A program made the translations under genes and the position numbers. From positions 1 through 29,888 of the forward strand of contig JAZBOH010000127.1 of assembly GCA_036351055.1 (NCBI GenBank): 29,888 nucleotides of DNA, in the 5' to 3' direction. How positions within the stretch are numbered: the stretch's first letter is position 1; each line of letters starts with the position of its first letter. The stretch comes from JABDPF01 sp036351055. Its GTDB lineage: Bacteria > Pseudomonadota > Gammaproteobacteria > Xanthomonadales > SZUA-36. The notes under the pieces were generated by a model. The model was not told the origin of the DNA. It made no database searches and worked only from the letters and a program-made list of their open reading frames with translations. Below are positions 20,970 to 29,391 of this stretch, piece after piece.

Positions 20970-23147
20970 CTAGGGAAGTTCGGGGCTGTCCCGGGTCTTG
21001 TCGTTCAACTGGGCAAACTGCCTTTTCAGCAACTCGAGGTCTGCACCCAGTTCGGCCATATCGGCAACGATCCGGGCCGATTCACGCAACAGGAAGTCGG
21101 GGCCTTCGTCCTCTTCTTCCCCGGAATCGGCCGCTGCGTCTTCCTCGTCCGGGTCTTCACCCAGGGCCGGGTCGATGGCATCGGCCAGTTCGTTCTCTTC
21201 TTCGAGCAGGGGTCCGCCGTTGCGCTGTTCTTCGCGTTCTTTCTTCTTCGCCTCGCTTTCGGCGATACGTTCACGGCCAACCGATTCCAGCAACGATACG
21301 CTGACCTCGTCGGCGTGCTTGTTGTATTCCGCGATATCACTCTGCAACCACTCGAACTCCTGGTTATCCACCATGCGGTCCAGGTAACGACTTCCGGTTA
21401 CGGCTGCCAGTTGGTCCGTTTCGCCGGCAGACTCGAATCGCGCCGGGTCTATGCTCGTCCAGGGCAGGGCGTTGGTCAATGAACGTTCACCGTATTCTTC
21501 CGGGTCACCCCAGGTGGGGAAGCTGATGTCGGGTTCGACTCCGCGGTTCTGCGTGGAACCGCCGTTGACCCGGAAAAACTGGGCCATGGTGATCTTCAAT
21601 TGCCCCAGGCCCGGCCGGTCCGCGGAAGCGTAGTCGTCCAGGTCCAGCAGGCTTTGCACGGTACCCTTGCCGAAGGTGGTCTCGCCGATCACCAGTCCGC
21701 GACCATAATCCTGGATGGCGGCTGCAAAAATCTCCGACGCCGAAGCGCTGTAACGGTTGACCAGGACAGCCAGCGGACCTTCCCAGGCCATGCCTGGCTC
21801 GAGGTCTTCCTCGACCGAAATGCGACCAGTGGAGTTACGTACCTGAACCACCGGGCCGGTATCGATAAACAGGCCCGTCAGGGTGGTCGCTTCGAGCAGT
21901 GAACCACCGCCGTTGTTGCGCAGGTCGATGATGATCCCGGCCACCCCTTCTTCTTCAAGTTCGCCGATCAACCGGCGCACGTCGCGGGTGCTGGAACGGT
22001 AGTCGGGCTTGTTCTGGGCACGGCCATTGAAGTCGAGGTAAAAAACCGGCAGGTCGATCACGCCGACCTTGACCGTTTCTTCAGCGCCCTGGTCCGCGGG
22101 CACCTCGATAATTTGGCTGGTGGCCGCCTGTTCTTCGAGTTTCACCTCGTCGCGCACGATCTCGATCGTGGTGGTCGGACCGCTCACGCTTTCCGCCTCG
22201 GGCAATATCTCGAGACGCACCACGGTATCTTTCGGACCGCGGATCAATTCGACGACGTCGTCGATGCGCCAGCCAATGATATCGACCATTTTACCGTCCT
22301 GGCCCTGCCCCACGGCGGTAATACGGTCACCGGCTTTCAGCCGTCCGTCTTTGGCCACCGGGCCACCCGGCACGACACGGGAAATCTCGGTGTATTCGTT
22401 TTCACGCCCCAGCAAGGCGCCGATGCCTTCCAGCGACAACTTCATCGAAATCTCGAAGTTTTCCGAGTTGCGCGCTGACAGGTAAGAGGTGTGTGGCTCG
22501 ATAGAAGCCGCAAACGCATTCATGAAAAACTGGAATACGTCATCGGAGTTCAGTTCGGTGATGCGGCGCTCGAGATTGTCGTAACGCTCAAGCAGTGTTT
22601 CAACAATATTTTCCGCTGCTTTATCGGTCAGTTTCAGGCGCAGGTAATCGTTTTTAACGCGCTGGCGCCACAACTCATCCAGTTCCGATGTGGTCTTGGC
22701 CCACGGTTCATCCTCACGGTCGTAACGGTATTCCTCATCGACGGTGAAGTCGAAGGGTTGCTGTGCACGTTGACGTGAATATTCCACGCGTTCCAGTACA
22801 CGGTCGGTGTACAGGTTGAAAATCTCGTACGCCGACAGCAGGTCGGAGTGGCGCAATGAATCGTCCATCAGGAAGCGGTAACGCTCGAAAGAGTCGATAT
22901 CGGCCTGCAGGAAATATATCCGGTTCGGATCCAGAAGTTCGAGGTAGCTGTCAAAAATCTGGCTGGAGAGATCGTCGTCGAGCCGGGTGCGCTTATAGTG
23001 GTAATTGGTCAGGAAACGCGTCGCGATACTGCTCGCGTAGCGTTGGTCCATGTTCGGCTCGAGTTTGAGCGCCTCGCCAACATCAACCGATGCAATAACG
23101 CTGCATGCAAGCAATAAAGACAGGGCAATAATTGCAATTCGTTTCAA
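20970..23147 (-). CDS. prc: C-terminal processing peptidase (tail-specific protease) Prc
   Basis: This periplasmic serine protease of family S41 (Tsp/Prc) cleaves proteins from their C-termini and in relatives controls peptidoglycan hydrolases. The 725-residue product contains an N-terminal signal peptide, a long helical domain, a PDZ domain (about 230-320: GIGALLGRENEYTEISRVVPGGPVAKDGRLKAGDRITAVGQ) and the catalytic core. The Ser-Lys dyad is Ser469 (in SASASE) and Lys494 (in GKGTVQ), with the 25-residue spacing of E. coli Tsp. The C-terminus has an unusually acidic stretch (DPDEEDAAADSGEEEDEG). The start is TTG at 23147, with GGAGTGGA upstream. It is chosen because the signal peptide begins exactly there. 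The gene lies 155 bp after lipA. Confidence 0.95.
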   Translation of the reverse strand: MKRIAIIALSLLLACSVIASVDVGEALKLEPNMDQRYASSIATRFLTNYHYKRTRLDDDLSSQIFDSYLELLDPNRIYFLQADIDSFERYRFLMDDSLRHSDLLSAYEIFNLYTDRVLERVEYSRQRAQQPFDFTVDEEYRYDREDEPWAKTTSELDELWRQRVKNDYLRLKLTDKAAENIVETLLERYDNLERRITELNSDDVFQFFMNAFAASIEPHTSYLSARNSENFEISMKLSLEGIGALLGRENEYTEISRVVPGGPVAKDGRLKAGDRITAVGQGQDGKMVDIIGWRIDDVVELIRGPKDTVVRLEILPEAESVSGPTTTIEIVRDEVKLEEQAATSQIIEVPADQGAEETVKVGVIDLPVFYLDFNGRAQNKPDYRSSTRDVRRLIGELEEEGVAGIIIDLRNNGGGSLLEATTLTGLFIDTGPVVQVRNSTGRISVEEDLEPGMAWEGPLAVLVNRYSASASEIFAAAIQDYGRGLVIGETTFGKGTVQSLLDLDDYASADRPGLGQLKITMAQFFRVNGGSTQNRGVEPDISFPTWGDPEEYGERSLTNALPWTSIDPARFESAGETDQLAAVTGSRYLDRMVDNQEFEWLQSDIAEYNKHADEVSVSLLESVGRERIAESEAKKKEREEQRNGGPLLEEENELADAIDPALGEDPDEEDAAADSGEEEDEGPDFLLRESARIVADMAELGADLELLKRQFAQLNDKTRDSPELP

Positions 23148-23212
23148 AAATCCACTCCAAAAATACCGGAAAAACCCCTCGCCGGACTTCTCACCGCAGC
23201 AGGGAACGTCTA

Positions 23213-23241
23213 TTTATGCCCGTTTCAGACCCAGTTTACAA
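23213..23241 (-). promoter_or_regulatory. possible prc promoter
   Basis: On the minus strand TTGTAA (23241-23236) and CATAAA (23218-23213) are 17 bp apart, each matching four of six consensus positions. The site lies in the 155-bp gap between lipA and prc and predicts a leader of about 60 nt. Confidence 0.3.
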
Positions 23242-23302
23242 CGAAGAGGTTCAAATTCATCCGCTTGAAAGCGATGAACGGACCCGATTTCATGACAACC
23301 TG

Positions 23303-24298
23303 TCAATCGACCCCTTGGACCAAGCCCGACTCTTCTGCGCTGACATCGGCATGGTAGGAGGAACGGACCAGCGGGCCGGAGGCCATATGGGTGAAACCCA
23401 GTTGATACCCATAGTCCGCCAGGGCATCGAACTCGGCGGGCTCCCAGTAACGCATGACCGGGTGGTGGTGGGCGGTCGGCTGCAGGTACTGGCCGATCGT
23501 GATCATGTCCACGTCGTGGGCGCGCAAATCACGCAGGGTCTGTTCGACCTGATCGCGGGTTTCGCCCAGGCCGAGCATGATACCTGATTTGGTGGGGATC
23601 TCCTGGTTCATTTGCTTGAAGCGCTGCAGCAATTGCAGGGACCAGTGGTAATCGGCGCCGGGTCTTACGTTCCTGTACAGGGGCAGCACGGTTTCGACGT
23701 TGTGGTTGAAGACATCCGGCGGAGTCGCCGTCAGGATATCCAGCGCCTGGTCGATCTTGTTCCTGCCCCGGAAATCCGGAACCAGGATTTCGATGCGAAT
23801 AGACGGCACGGCTTCCCTGACCCGCTCGATGGAAGCAGCGAAGTGACCGGCGCCTCCATCCCGCAGGTCATCGCGGTCGACCGAAGTGATCACGATGTAG
23901 CGCAGCTTCATGTCCTTCACGGTGCGCGCCAATTGCGCCGGTTCGTTTTCGTCCGGCGCCAGCGGGCGGCCATGCGCCACGTCGCAGAAAGAACAGCGGC
24001 GGGTACAGACCTCGCCCAGGATCATAAAGGTCGCGGTGCCCTTGGCGAAACACTCGTGGATATTCGGGCAGGTCGCCTCTTCACATACCGTGACCAGGTC
24101 GCGTGAGCGCAAACGGCTCTTCATGGCCGCCACGGCGTTTCCGGAGGGCAACTTGACACGAATCCAGTCCGGTTTGCGCAGGCGCGGCGCCGCGGGGTCG
24201 AATTTTGCGGTATTGCGCGAGATCTTGTCGGCGCCCATCTCTTTCGAGCCGGCCAGCCTGATGGGAATACCCTGCCTGTTCTTGTCTTGTACGCTCAT
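23303..24298 (-). CDS. lipA: lipoyl synthase
   Basis: LipA is a radical-SAM enzyme that inserts two sulfurs into protein-bound octanoyl groups to make lipoate. The 331-residue product has both iron-sulfur sites: the auxiliary cluster CX4CX5C (Cys72, Cys77, Cys83 in CEEATCPNIHEC) and the radical-SAM CX3CX2C (Cys98, Cys102, Cys105 in CTRRCSFC). The C-terminal RSSYH (312-316) supplies the serine ligand of the auxiliary cluster. The ATG at 24298 overlaps the lipB stop as ATGA, so the two steps of the pathway are translationally coupled. Confidence 0.98.
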   Translation of the reverse strand: MSVQDKNRQGIPIRLAGSKEMGADKISRNTAKFDPAAPRLRKPDWIRVKLPSGNAVAAMKSRLRSRDLVTVCEEATCPNIHECFAKGTATFMILGEVCTRRCSFCDVAHGRPLAPDENEPAQLARTVKDMKLRYIVITSVDRDDLRDGGAGHFAASIERVREAVPSIRIEILVPDFRGRNKIDQALDILTATPPDVFNHNVETVLPLYRNVRPGADYHWSLQLLQRFKQMNQEIPTKSGIMLGLGETRDQVEQTLRDLRAHDVDMITIGQYLQPTAHHHPVMRYWEPAEFDALADYGYQLGFTHMASGPLVRSSYHADVSAEESGLVQGVD

Positions 24299-24939
24299 TG
24301 GTCGTGGTCCCGGTAGTCGATGACGTCACTGTAGCCAAGCTGTTTCACGAACTCTTCGACCAGATGGCCTTCAACCTCGGCAAATTCAAGTTCCGCGAAG
24401 TCGGCGAGCCGGACCACCCTGAGCCCCTGGTAACCACAGGGGTTGATGCGCTGAAACGGTTCCAGGTCCATGTCGATATTGAAGGCCAGTCCATGGAAGG
24501 TGCAGCCACGGCGCACACGCAGGCCCAGCGAAGCGATCTTGTCGCCTTTGACGTAGATACCCGGGGCGCCTTCAAGCCGTTCGCCGGCGACGCCGTAAAC
24601 AGCGAGCACACGGATGATGGCCTCTTCGATGCGGTTGACGAAATCACGCACACCCACGCCGATGCGTTTCAGGTCCACCAGCGGATAGGCCACGATCTGG
24701 CCCGGCCCATGGTAGGTCACCTGGCCACCTCGATCCACCTGGATAACGGGAATGTCGCCGGGCGCCAGTACATGCTCGGCTTTGCCGGCCTGGCCCTGGG
24801 TAAAGACGGGGGGGTGTTCAACCAGCCACAATTCATCATCGGTATCGGCACCGCGGCTGTCGGTAAAGTCTTGCATCGCGCGCCACACCGGCTCGTAATC
24901 GGCCAATCCCAGGTGGCGAACCCCGAGCCGGCCGTTCAT
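24295..24939 (-). CDS. lipB: lipoyl(octanoyl) transferase LipB
   Basis: LipB moves octanoate from acyl carrier protein to the lipoyl domains of 2-oxoacid dehydrogenases and GcvH, providing the substrate of LipA. The 214-residue product has the conserved RGGQVTYHGPGQIVAYPLVDL block, the catalytic lysine in KIASLGLRVRRG (Lys134), and the catalytic cysteine in INPCGYQGL (Cys168). It starts with ATG at 24939 and overlaps the ybeD stop by 4 bp and the lipA start by 4 bp. Confidence 0.97.
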   Translation of the reverse strand: MNGRLGVRHLGLADYEPVWRAMQDFTDSRGADTDDELWLVEHPPVFTQGQAGKAEHVLAPGDIPVIQVDRGGQVTYHGPGQIVAYPLVDLKRIGVGVRDFVNRIEEAIIRVLAVYGVAGERLEGAPGIYVKGDKIASLGLRVRRGCTFHGLAFNIDMDLEPFQRINPCGYQGLRVVRLADFAELEFAEVEGHLVEEFVKQLGYSDVIDYRDHDQ

Positions 24940-25232
24940 AAAGCCATCAGGACATCCGGGCTGTCTGTCAGGTCCTGGTAGATGTCGTCGAGTTGCGTCT
25001 GGGAGGTCGCTTGTATCACGACCGTTACGCTCAGGTAATTGCCGGCGCTGCTGGGATTGGTGGTGACCGGCAATTCTTCATCGGCCCACAGTTCCGCGTG
25101 CTGACGAATAATTTGAACCACGATCGCGTCGAAACTGCCATTCGCCCGGCCCATCGCCTTGATGGGAAAGCGGCAGGGAAACTCCAGCAGGGAGTTCTTA
25201 TTCGGGTCCGGCTTCTGGTTCTGCTTCGTCAT
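24936..25232 (-). CDS. ybeD: YbeD-like DUF493 protein
   Basis: This 98-residue protein of the YbeD/DUF493 family is related in fold to the regulatory ACT-like domain and has no firmly established function. The family core is clear: LLEFPCRFPIKAMG, then VVQIIRQHAEL and the NPSSAGNYLSVTVVIQATSQTQLDDIYQDL block. It is constantly found between dacA and lipB in gammaproteobacteria, as here. The only ATG (25232) lies inside the end of dacA, giving a 35-bp overlap. This leaves about seven more residues before LLEFP than E. coli YbeD has. Confidence 0.93.
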   Translation of the reverse strand: MTKQNQKPDPNKNSLLEFPCRFPIKAMGRANGSFDAIVVQIIRQHAELWADEELPVTTNPSSAGNYLSVTVVIQATSQTQLDDIYQDLTDSPDVLMAL

Positions 25233-26421
25233 CTTCGAAAAATCCGTCCACCCATAACTTCATACCGTCCCACATGCTGCCAAAAAAGCCAGCTTCCTCG
25301 ACCGACCCCAGCGTGACCAGGTCGCGGCTGGCGACCAATTCGCCGCCCAGCTTGACGTTGATGGCGCCGACAATCACACCCTCGGCCAGCGGTGCGGTCA
25401 ATGTCGGCTGAATCTCGACCTGGGCTTCCATGTCGTCGTAGCGGCCTCGCGGGATCGTCACGAACAGTTCGCCGGCGATGCCCAGTGCGACTTCTTCGGT
25501 CATGCCTTTCCAGACCCGGGCGCGGGCGAGTTCCTGGCCGGCCTGATAAAGCTGCACGGTTTCGAAAAAGCGGAAACCATAGTTGAGCAGGGTCTGGGTT
25601 TCGCTGGCGCGTGCAGACTCCGATGAGGACCCCATCACGGCGCTGATCAGCCGCATGCCATCGCGCTTGGCGGACGCCGCCAGGCAGTATCCAGCAGCCT
25701 CGGTATGCCCGGTTTTCAGGCCATCGATGGCCGGGTCACGCCACAGCAGGGTATTGCGGTTGTGCTGGCGAATACTGTTGAAGGTGAATTCTTTCTCCGA
25801 GTACCAGGCGTAAAAACCCGGAAAATCGCGCACGGTCGCTGCACTCAGAACTGCGATGTCGCGTGCCGTGGTGTAGTGCTGGGGATCAGGCAGGCCAGTT
25901 GCATTCACGAAGTGGGTGGCCGTCATGCCCAGCTTTTCAGCGTAATGGTTCATCAGGTCAGCAAAGGCTTCTTCGCTGCCGGCCACGTGCTCGGCCAGGG
26001 CCACACTGGCGTCATTGCCGGACTGGACCACCATGCCGCGAATCAGGTCTTCTACGCTGACCTGCATTTTCGGATCGATAAACATGCGCGAACCGCCGGT
26101 TCGCCAGGCCTTCTCACTGATCGGCACGAGTTCATCGAGCGTGATATTGCCCTCGTCGAGTTCGCTGAAAACCGCGTAGGCCGTCATCAGCTTGGTGATG
26201 CTGGCCGGCTCGACTTGCAGGTCCGCGTTGTGTTCGACAAGCACCCGGTTGCTATTGAAGTCCACCAGGATGTAGCTGTTGGCGCCCAGCGTCGGCGCCG
26301 CGGGCACGGGTCGCGCTGTCGCCGTTGGCGAATTCAGCGCACTGTCCGGTTGCGGGGTTTGCGCGTACAGGGCAGAAGCAAACAGTGCCGTTGCCAGTAC
26401 GACCAATGGGAATTTTTTCAT
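25198..26421 (-). CDS. dacA: D-alanyl-D-alanine carboxypeptidase (PBP5/6 family)
   Basis: This low-molecular-weight penicillin-binding protein removes the terminal D-Ala from peptidoglycan pentapeptides in the periplasm. The 407-residue product has a signal peptide cleaved near ALYA-QT (residue 20). The three active-site motifs are SITK (74-77), SGN (134-136) and KTG (236-238). A PBP5-type C-terminal beta domain follows, ending in an amphipathic anchor (GFFGSMWDGMKLWVDGFFEDD) that should attach it to the inner membrane. A Pro/Thr-rich stretch at about 22-43 is longer than usual. The family includes DacA and DacC, and the symbol follows synteny. The start ATG lies just downstream of a small palindrome (26432-26444). 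Confidence 0.96.
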   Translation of the reverse strand: MKKFPLVVLATALFASALYAQTPQPDSALNSPTATARPVPAAPTLGANSYILVDFNSNRVLVEHNADLQVEPASITKLMTAYAVFSELDEGNITLDELVPISEKAWRTGGSRMFIDPKMQVSVEDLIRGMVVQSGNDASVALAEHVAGSEEAFADLMNHYAEKLGMTATHFVNATGLPDPQHYTTARDIAVLSAATVRDFPGFYAWYSEKEFTFNSIRQHNRNTLLWRDPAIDGLKTGHTEAAGYCLAASAKRDGMRLISAVMGSSSESARASETQTLLNYGFRFFETVQLYQAGQELARARVWKGMTEEVALGIAGELFVTIPRGRYDDMEAQVEIQPTLTAPLAEGVIVGAINVKLGGELVASRDLVTLGSVEEAGFFGSMWDGMKLWVDGFFEDDEAEPEAGPE

Positions 26422-26431
26422 GTTCAGATCA

Positions 26432-26444
26432 CTTAACCGTTAAG
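26432..26444. repeat. 13-bp palindrome at the dacA ribosome-binding region
   Basis: CTTAAC (26432-26437) and GTTAAG (26439-26444) are perfectly inverted around one base. They end 10 bp before the dacA ATG, where a Shine-Dalgarno sequence would be expected; none is clear. It may be an operator or an RNA element controlling dacA. No protein can be named. Confidence 0.4.
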
Positions 26445-26472
26445 GTTGTTCAGCTTGCGATGCTGATTTCAA

Positions 26473-27267
26473 TCAGCGCTTGACTCTATGCGGCCGGTCA
26501 AAGCCAAGTTCAATGGCCCGGTCGATGACCCGCTCCGCCTCGCTGGAACTGGCGAAAGGACCCAGCCAAACCCGGTACAGCCCGTCCAGGTCCTTGATGG
26601 ACACCGGGCCCAGGTTCGCGTTTTCAAGATTGCGGGCCTGTTGCTGCGCGCCATCACGGCGCGAATAAGCCCCGGCCTGCAGCCACGTACCCGATGTTAC
26701 CGCTTTTACCGGCGGCGTGTTTGCGATTTCACTGCCGCCGCCGACATCGATGGCGCGAACTTCCACCCGCGCGGTGCCGGTTTTGATCATGTCCAGGCGC
26801 AAGGCGGCGCCAAAGGACATGTCGATCAGGCGGTCGTCCTTGAACGGCCCGCGGTCGTTGATCTTGACCACGACCTTGCGCCCGTTGTCGAGGTTGGTCA
26901 CCTCGGCATAGGTCGGCAGCGGCAAGTATTTATGTGCCGCGGTGGCCAGGTGCATGTCGTAGGGCTCGCCACTCGAGGTGCGCCGCCCATGAAACTTGCT
27001 GCCATACCAGGAAGCGGTGCCTTTCTCGTGGTAACCCTTGCTGCTGTCCATCACCTTGTACTTTTTACCAAACACTTCGTAGGGCGAATGGTTGCCGTAA
27101 CGGGCCCTGGGTTCGGCGCGCGGAATGGCGTCCTTCACGTCGGCGGCCGAAATATCGGCCATCGAAGGACCGTCCTGCTGATCGACCGGCTGTTTCGGCT
27201 TGTCCGCACAGGATGCCAGCAGCAGGCATACCGTGCCGGCAAAAAGAAGATAACGGAGTGTTTTCAT
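26473..27267 (-). CDS. rlpA: RlpA: septal-ring lytic transglycosylase-type lipoprotein
   Basis: This outer-membrane lipoprotein, in Pseudomonas, is a lytic transglycosylase that cuts denuded glycan strands. The 264-residue product has a lipoprotein signal ending in LLLASC (Cys20). A double-psi beta-barrel domain (about 80-170) includes GTASWYGSKFHGRRTSSGEPYD and VVVKINDRGPF. A C-terminal SPOR domain (about 190-264: TWLQAGAYSRRDGAQQQARNLE...YRVWLGPFASSSEAERV) follows. The ATG at 27267 overlaps the mltB stop as ATGA. dacA starts about 50 bp downstream. Confidence 0.95.
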   Translation of the reverse strand: MKTLRYLLFAGTVCLLLASCADKPKQPVDQQDGPSMADISAADVKDAIPRAEPRARYGNHSPYEVFGKKYKVMDSSKGYHEKGTASWYGSKFHGRRTSSGEPYDMHLATAAHKYLPLPTYAEVTNLDNGRKVVVKINDRGPFKDDRLIDMSFGAALRLDMIKTGTARVEVRAIDVGGGSEIANTPPVKAVTSGTWLQAGAYSRRDGAQQQARNLENANLGPVSIKDLDGLYRVWLGPFASSSEAERVIDRAIELGFDRPHRVKR

Positions 27268-28247
27268 TGTTCGCCGTAAGCCTCCAGCACGGCCTGGCTG
27301 AGGTCGTAAACCGCCATTGCATACAGCGGGCTGCGGTTGTAGCGCGTGATGACATAGAAATTCTTGTAGGTCATCCAGTAACTGTCACCCGCCTCTTCTC
27401 TCAGGCGCGTCACCGCGGCCGGTGTGTCCGGGGAAACCGGCTCGACGGGCGTGAAACCGCTCGCGGCGAGCTCGGCAACCGTTTTCTCCGGTTTCAGGTT
27501 GCGCCGCGACACCCGTTCCATGTCGGCGTCTTCCGCGACTTCGGCCCGGGACGCAACCGGTTGGTCCGGCTGCCAACCGTGGCGATGCAGGTAATTGGCC
27601 ACGCTGCCGATCACGTCGGCCATGGAACTCCACAGGTCGCGCCGGCCGTCACCGTCCAGGTCCACCGCGTATTCCCGGTAACTGCTGGGCATGAACTGGC
27701 CCAGGCCCATGGCGCCGGCGTAGGAGCCTTCCACTTCGAGCAGGGGCAGGTTTTCCTCGTTGCCGAGCAGCATGAAGTTCATCAGTTCCTTCGAGAAGAA
27801 ACCGGAACGGTCGTTACCGGTGTCCGGGTAATAGAACGACAGGGTGGCCAGGGCATCCAGCACGCGATAGCCGCCGGTTATGCGACCGTAAAAAGTTTCG
27901 ACGCCGATGATGGCGACAATGACCTGGGGATCGACACCGAACTTCTCGGAGGCCTGCATGATCAGCTCTTCATTATCACGCCAGAACGCTGCGCCACCCT
28001 TGATGCGCTTGTCGGTGATGAAGATGGGCCGGTACTCATACCAGTCCTTGCCCTCGGCCGGCCGGGTCATGGCGTCGACGATCGACTGCTTGAAGCGGGC
28101 ATGCTCCAGCAAATTGATGACCTCGGCCTGGTCCAGTCCATGTTCCGCCGCCGCCTCGGCCGCGAACGTCTCCGCCCCCGGGTGCTGCTGCGCCATGCAG
28201 GAAGTACTGACAATGGAGGCCAGGGCCAGGGCAAGAATTCGTTTCAT
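27264..28247 (-). CDS. mltB: membrane-bound lytic murein transglycosylase B
   Basis: MltB cleaves the MurNAc-GlcNAc bond of peptidoglycan, releasing anhydro-muropeptides. The 327-residue product has the catalytic glutamate in GVETFYGRITGGYRVLDAL (Glu117) and the family block MGLGQFMPSSYREYAVDLDGDGRRDLW. I chose the ATG at 28247. It has AGGAAGG about 8 bp upstream and begins an export signal (MKRILALALASIVSTSCMAQ), whereas the ATG at 28325 would lie inside rodA. The cysteine at 17 lacks a hydrophobic residue at -3, so it is uncertain whether this is a lipoprotein or a soluble periplasmic form. Confidence 0.94.
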   Translation of the reverse strand: MKRILALALASIVSTSCMAQQHPGAETFAAEAAAEHGLDQAEVINLLEHARFKQSIVDAMTRPAEGKDWYEYRPIFITDKRIKGGAAFWRDNEELIMQASEKFGVDPQVIVAIIGVETFYGRITGGYRVLDALATLSFYYPDTGNDRSGFFSKELMNFMLLGNEENLPLLEVEGSYAGAMGLGQFMPSSYREYAVDLDGDGRRDLWSSMADVIGSVANYLHRHGWQPDQPVASRAEVAEDADMERVSRRNLKPEKTVAELAASGFTPVEPVSPDTPAAVTRLREEAGDSYWMTYKNFYVITRYNRSPLYAMAVYDLSQAVLEAYGEQ

Positions 28248-28281
28248 TATGATTAACCTTCCTTGTAATTCTAAAGGACGC

Positions 28282-28311
28282 ATTCTAATCGGAATTGCTT
28301 CATCGTATGAA
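28282..28311 (-). promoter_or_regulatory. candidate promoter for mltB-rlpA
   Basis: On the minus strand TTCATA (28311-28306) and TAGAAT (28287-28282) are 18 bp apart, matching four and five of six consensus bases. The site overlaps the rodA stop and predicts a leader of about 28 nt with a good ribosome site, so mltB-rlpA could be transcribed independently of mrdA-rodA. Confidence 0.4.
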
Positions 28312-29391
28312 ATTACGGTGGCCATAAATAGACATCAAGATGCCAAAACCGGCCAACAGGGTGACAATCGAGGTGCCGCCATAGCTTACCAGCGGCAACG
28401 GCACACCCACCACCGGCAACAAGCCGGACACCATGCCCGCATTCACCAGCACGTAAACGAAAAAGGTCAGGCCGAGGCTGCCGGCCAGTAGCCGCGCATA
28501 GGTGCTGCGCGCCATAGCGGCGATATACAGGCAGCGCCCCGCGATGAACAGGTAGACGGCAAACAGAACCAGGACGCCGACCAACCCGAACTCTTCCGAC
28601 AGCACGGCCAGGATGAAATCGGTATGCCGCTCAGGGATGAATTCGAGCCGCGATTGTGTGCCGTTCATCCAGCCTTTACCGAACAGCCCCCCGGAACCGA
28701 CGGCGATCTTGGACTGAATGATATTCCAGCCGCTGCCCAGCGGATCGGATTCCGGATCCAGAAAGGTCAATACCCGCTGGCGCTGGTAGTCATGCATCAC
28801 GAACCACAAGGCCGGCGCCGCGGCCACGGCCAATCCGGCCATACCCAAGATCACCCGCCACTGCAGTCCGGACAAAAACAAGGCAAAGCCTCCGCTGATA
28901 CCCACCAGCAAGGCGGTTCCCAGGTCGGGTTGGCGAGCGATCAGGAACGCTGGTACGGCGAGGATCGCGACGGATATCATCAAGGTGCCGAAGTCGGGCG
29001 GCAAGCGGCGGGGATGCAGGTACCAGGCCATCATCATCGGCACACCGAGTTTCATGATCTCGGAGGGTTGGAAACGGAATAGCCCCAGGTCCAGCCAGCG
29101 GTTGGTGGCGCGGCCCGTGCCGAAAAACCAGGTCGTCAGCAGCAGCAGGACGCCCAGGGTATAGAGCCAGGGTGTCCAGATACGCAGGATATGCGGCGGC
29201 ACCTGGCTGAGAACCAGCAGGCCGGCCAGCCCGATACCCAGCCGCACGACCTGGCGGTAGACGGTGTCCATGTTCCCACCCGACGCGCTGTACAGCACGA
29301 CCAGGCCCAGCGCCATCAGCAGCAGCAAACCAGCCAACAAGGGAATATCCAGTTGGGGCCACTTGACCCACCCGGGCAGCAGTTTTCTCAT
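28300..29391 (-). CDS. rodA: rod shape-determining protein RodA (SEDS glycosyltransferase)
   Basis: RodA is a polytopic inner-membrane SEDS protein that polymerises glycan strands of the side wall together with PBP2. The 363-residue product is nearly all hydrophobic helices and has typical SEDS features: LYSASGGN near the N-terminus, FQPSEIMKLGVPM, ARQPDLGTALLV with the essential aspartate region, and the C-terminal PLPLVSYGGTSIVTLLAGFGILMSI. RodA rather than FtsW is favoured by the pairing with mrdA. The ATG at 29391 overlaps the mrdA stop by 4 bp. Confidence 0.97.
   Translation of the reverse strand: MRKLLPGWVKWPQLDIPLLAGLLLLMALGLVVLYSASGGNMDTVYRQVVRLGIGLAGLLVLSQVPPHILRIWTPWLYTLGVLLLLTTWFFGTGRATNRWLDLGLFRFQPSEIMKLGVPMMMAWYLHPRRLPPDFGTLMISVAILAVPAFLIARQPDLGTALLVGISGGFALFLSGLQWRVILGMAGLAVAAAPALWFVMHDYQRQRVLTFLDPESDPLGSGWNIIQSKIAVGSGGLFGKGWMNGTQSRLEFIPERHTDFILAVLSEEFGLVGVLVLFAVYLFIAGRCLYIAAMARSTYARLLAGSLGLTFFVYVLVNAGMVSGLLPVVGVPLPLVSYGGTSIVTLLAGFGILMSIYGHRNFIR

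Noticed and set aside
23132..23587. Plus-strand frame of 151 codons over the lipA-prc gap and the end of lipA
   Set aside because: Most of it is antisense to lipA. The part in the gap shows no family resemblance or ribosome site.
26934..28256. Open frame of 440 codons on the plus strand across rlpA and mltB
   Set aside because: It crosses two real genes on the other strand, including their coupled junction, and encodes no recognisable domain.
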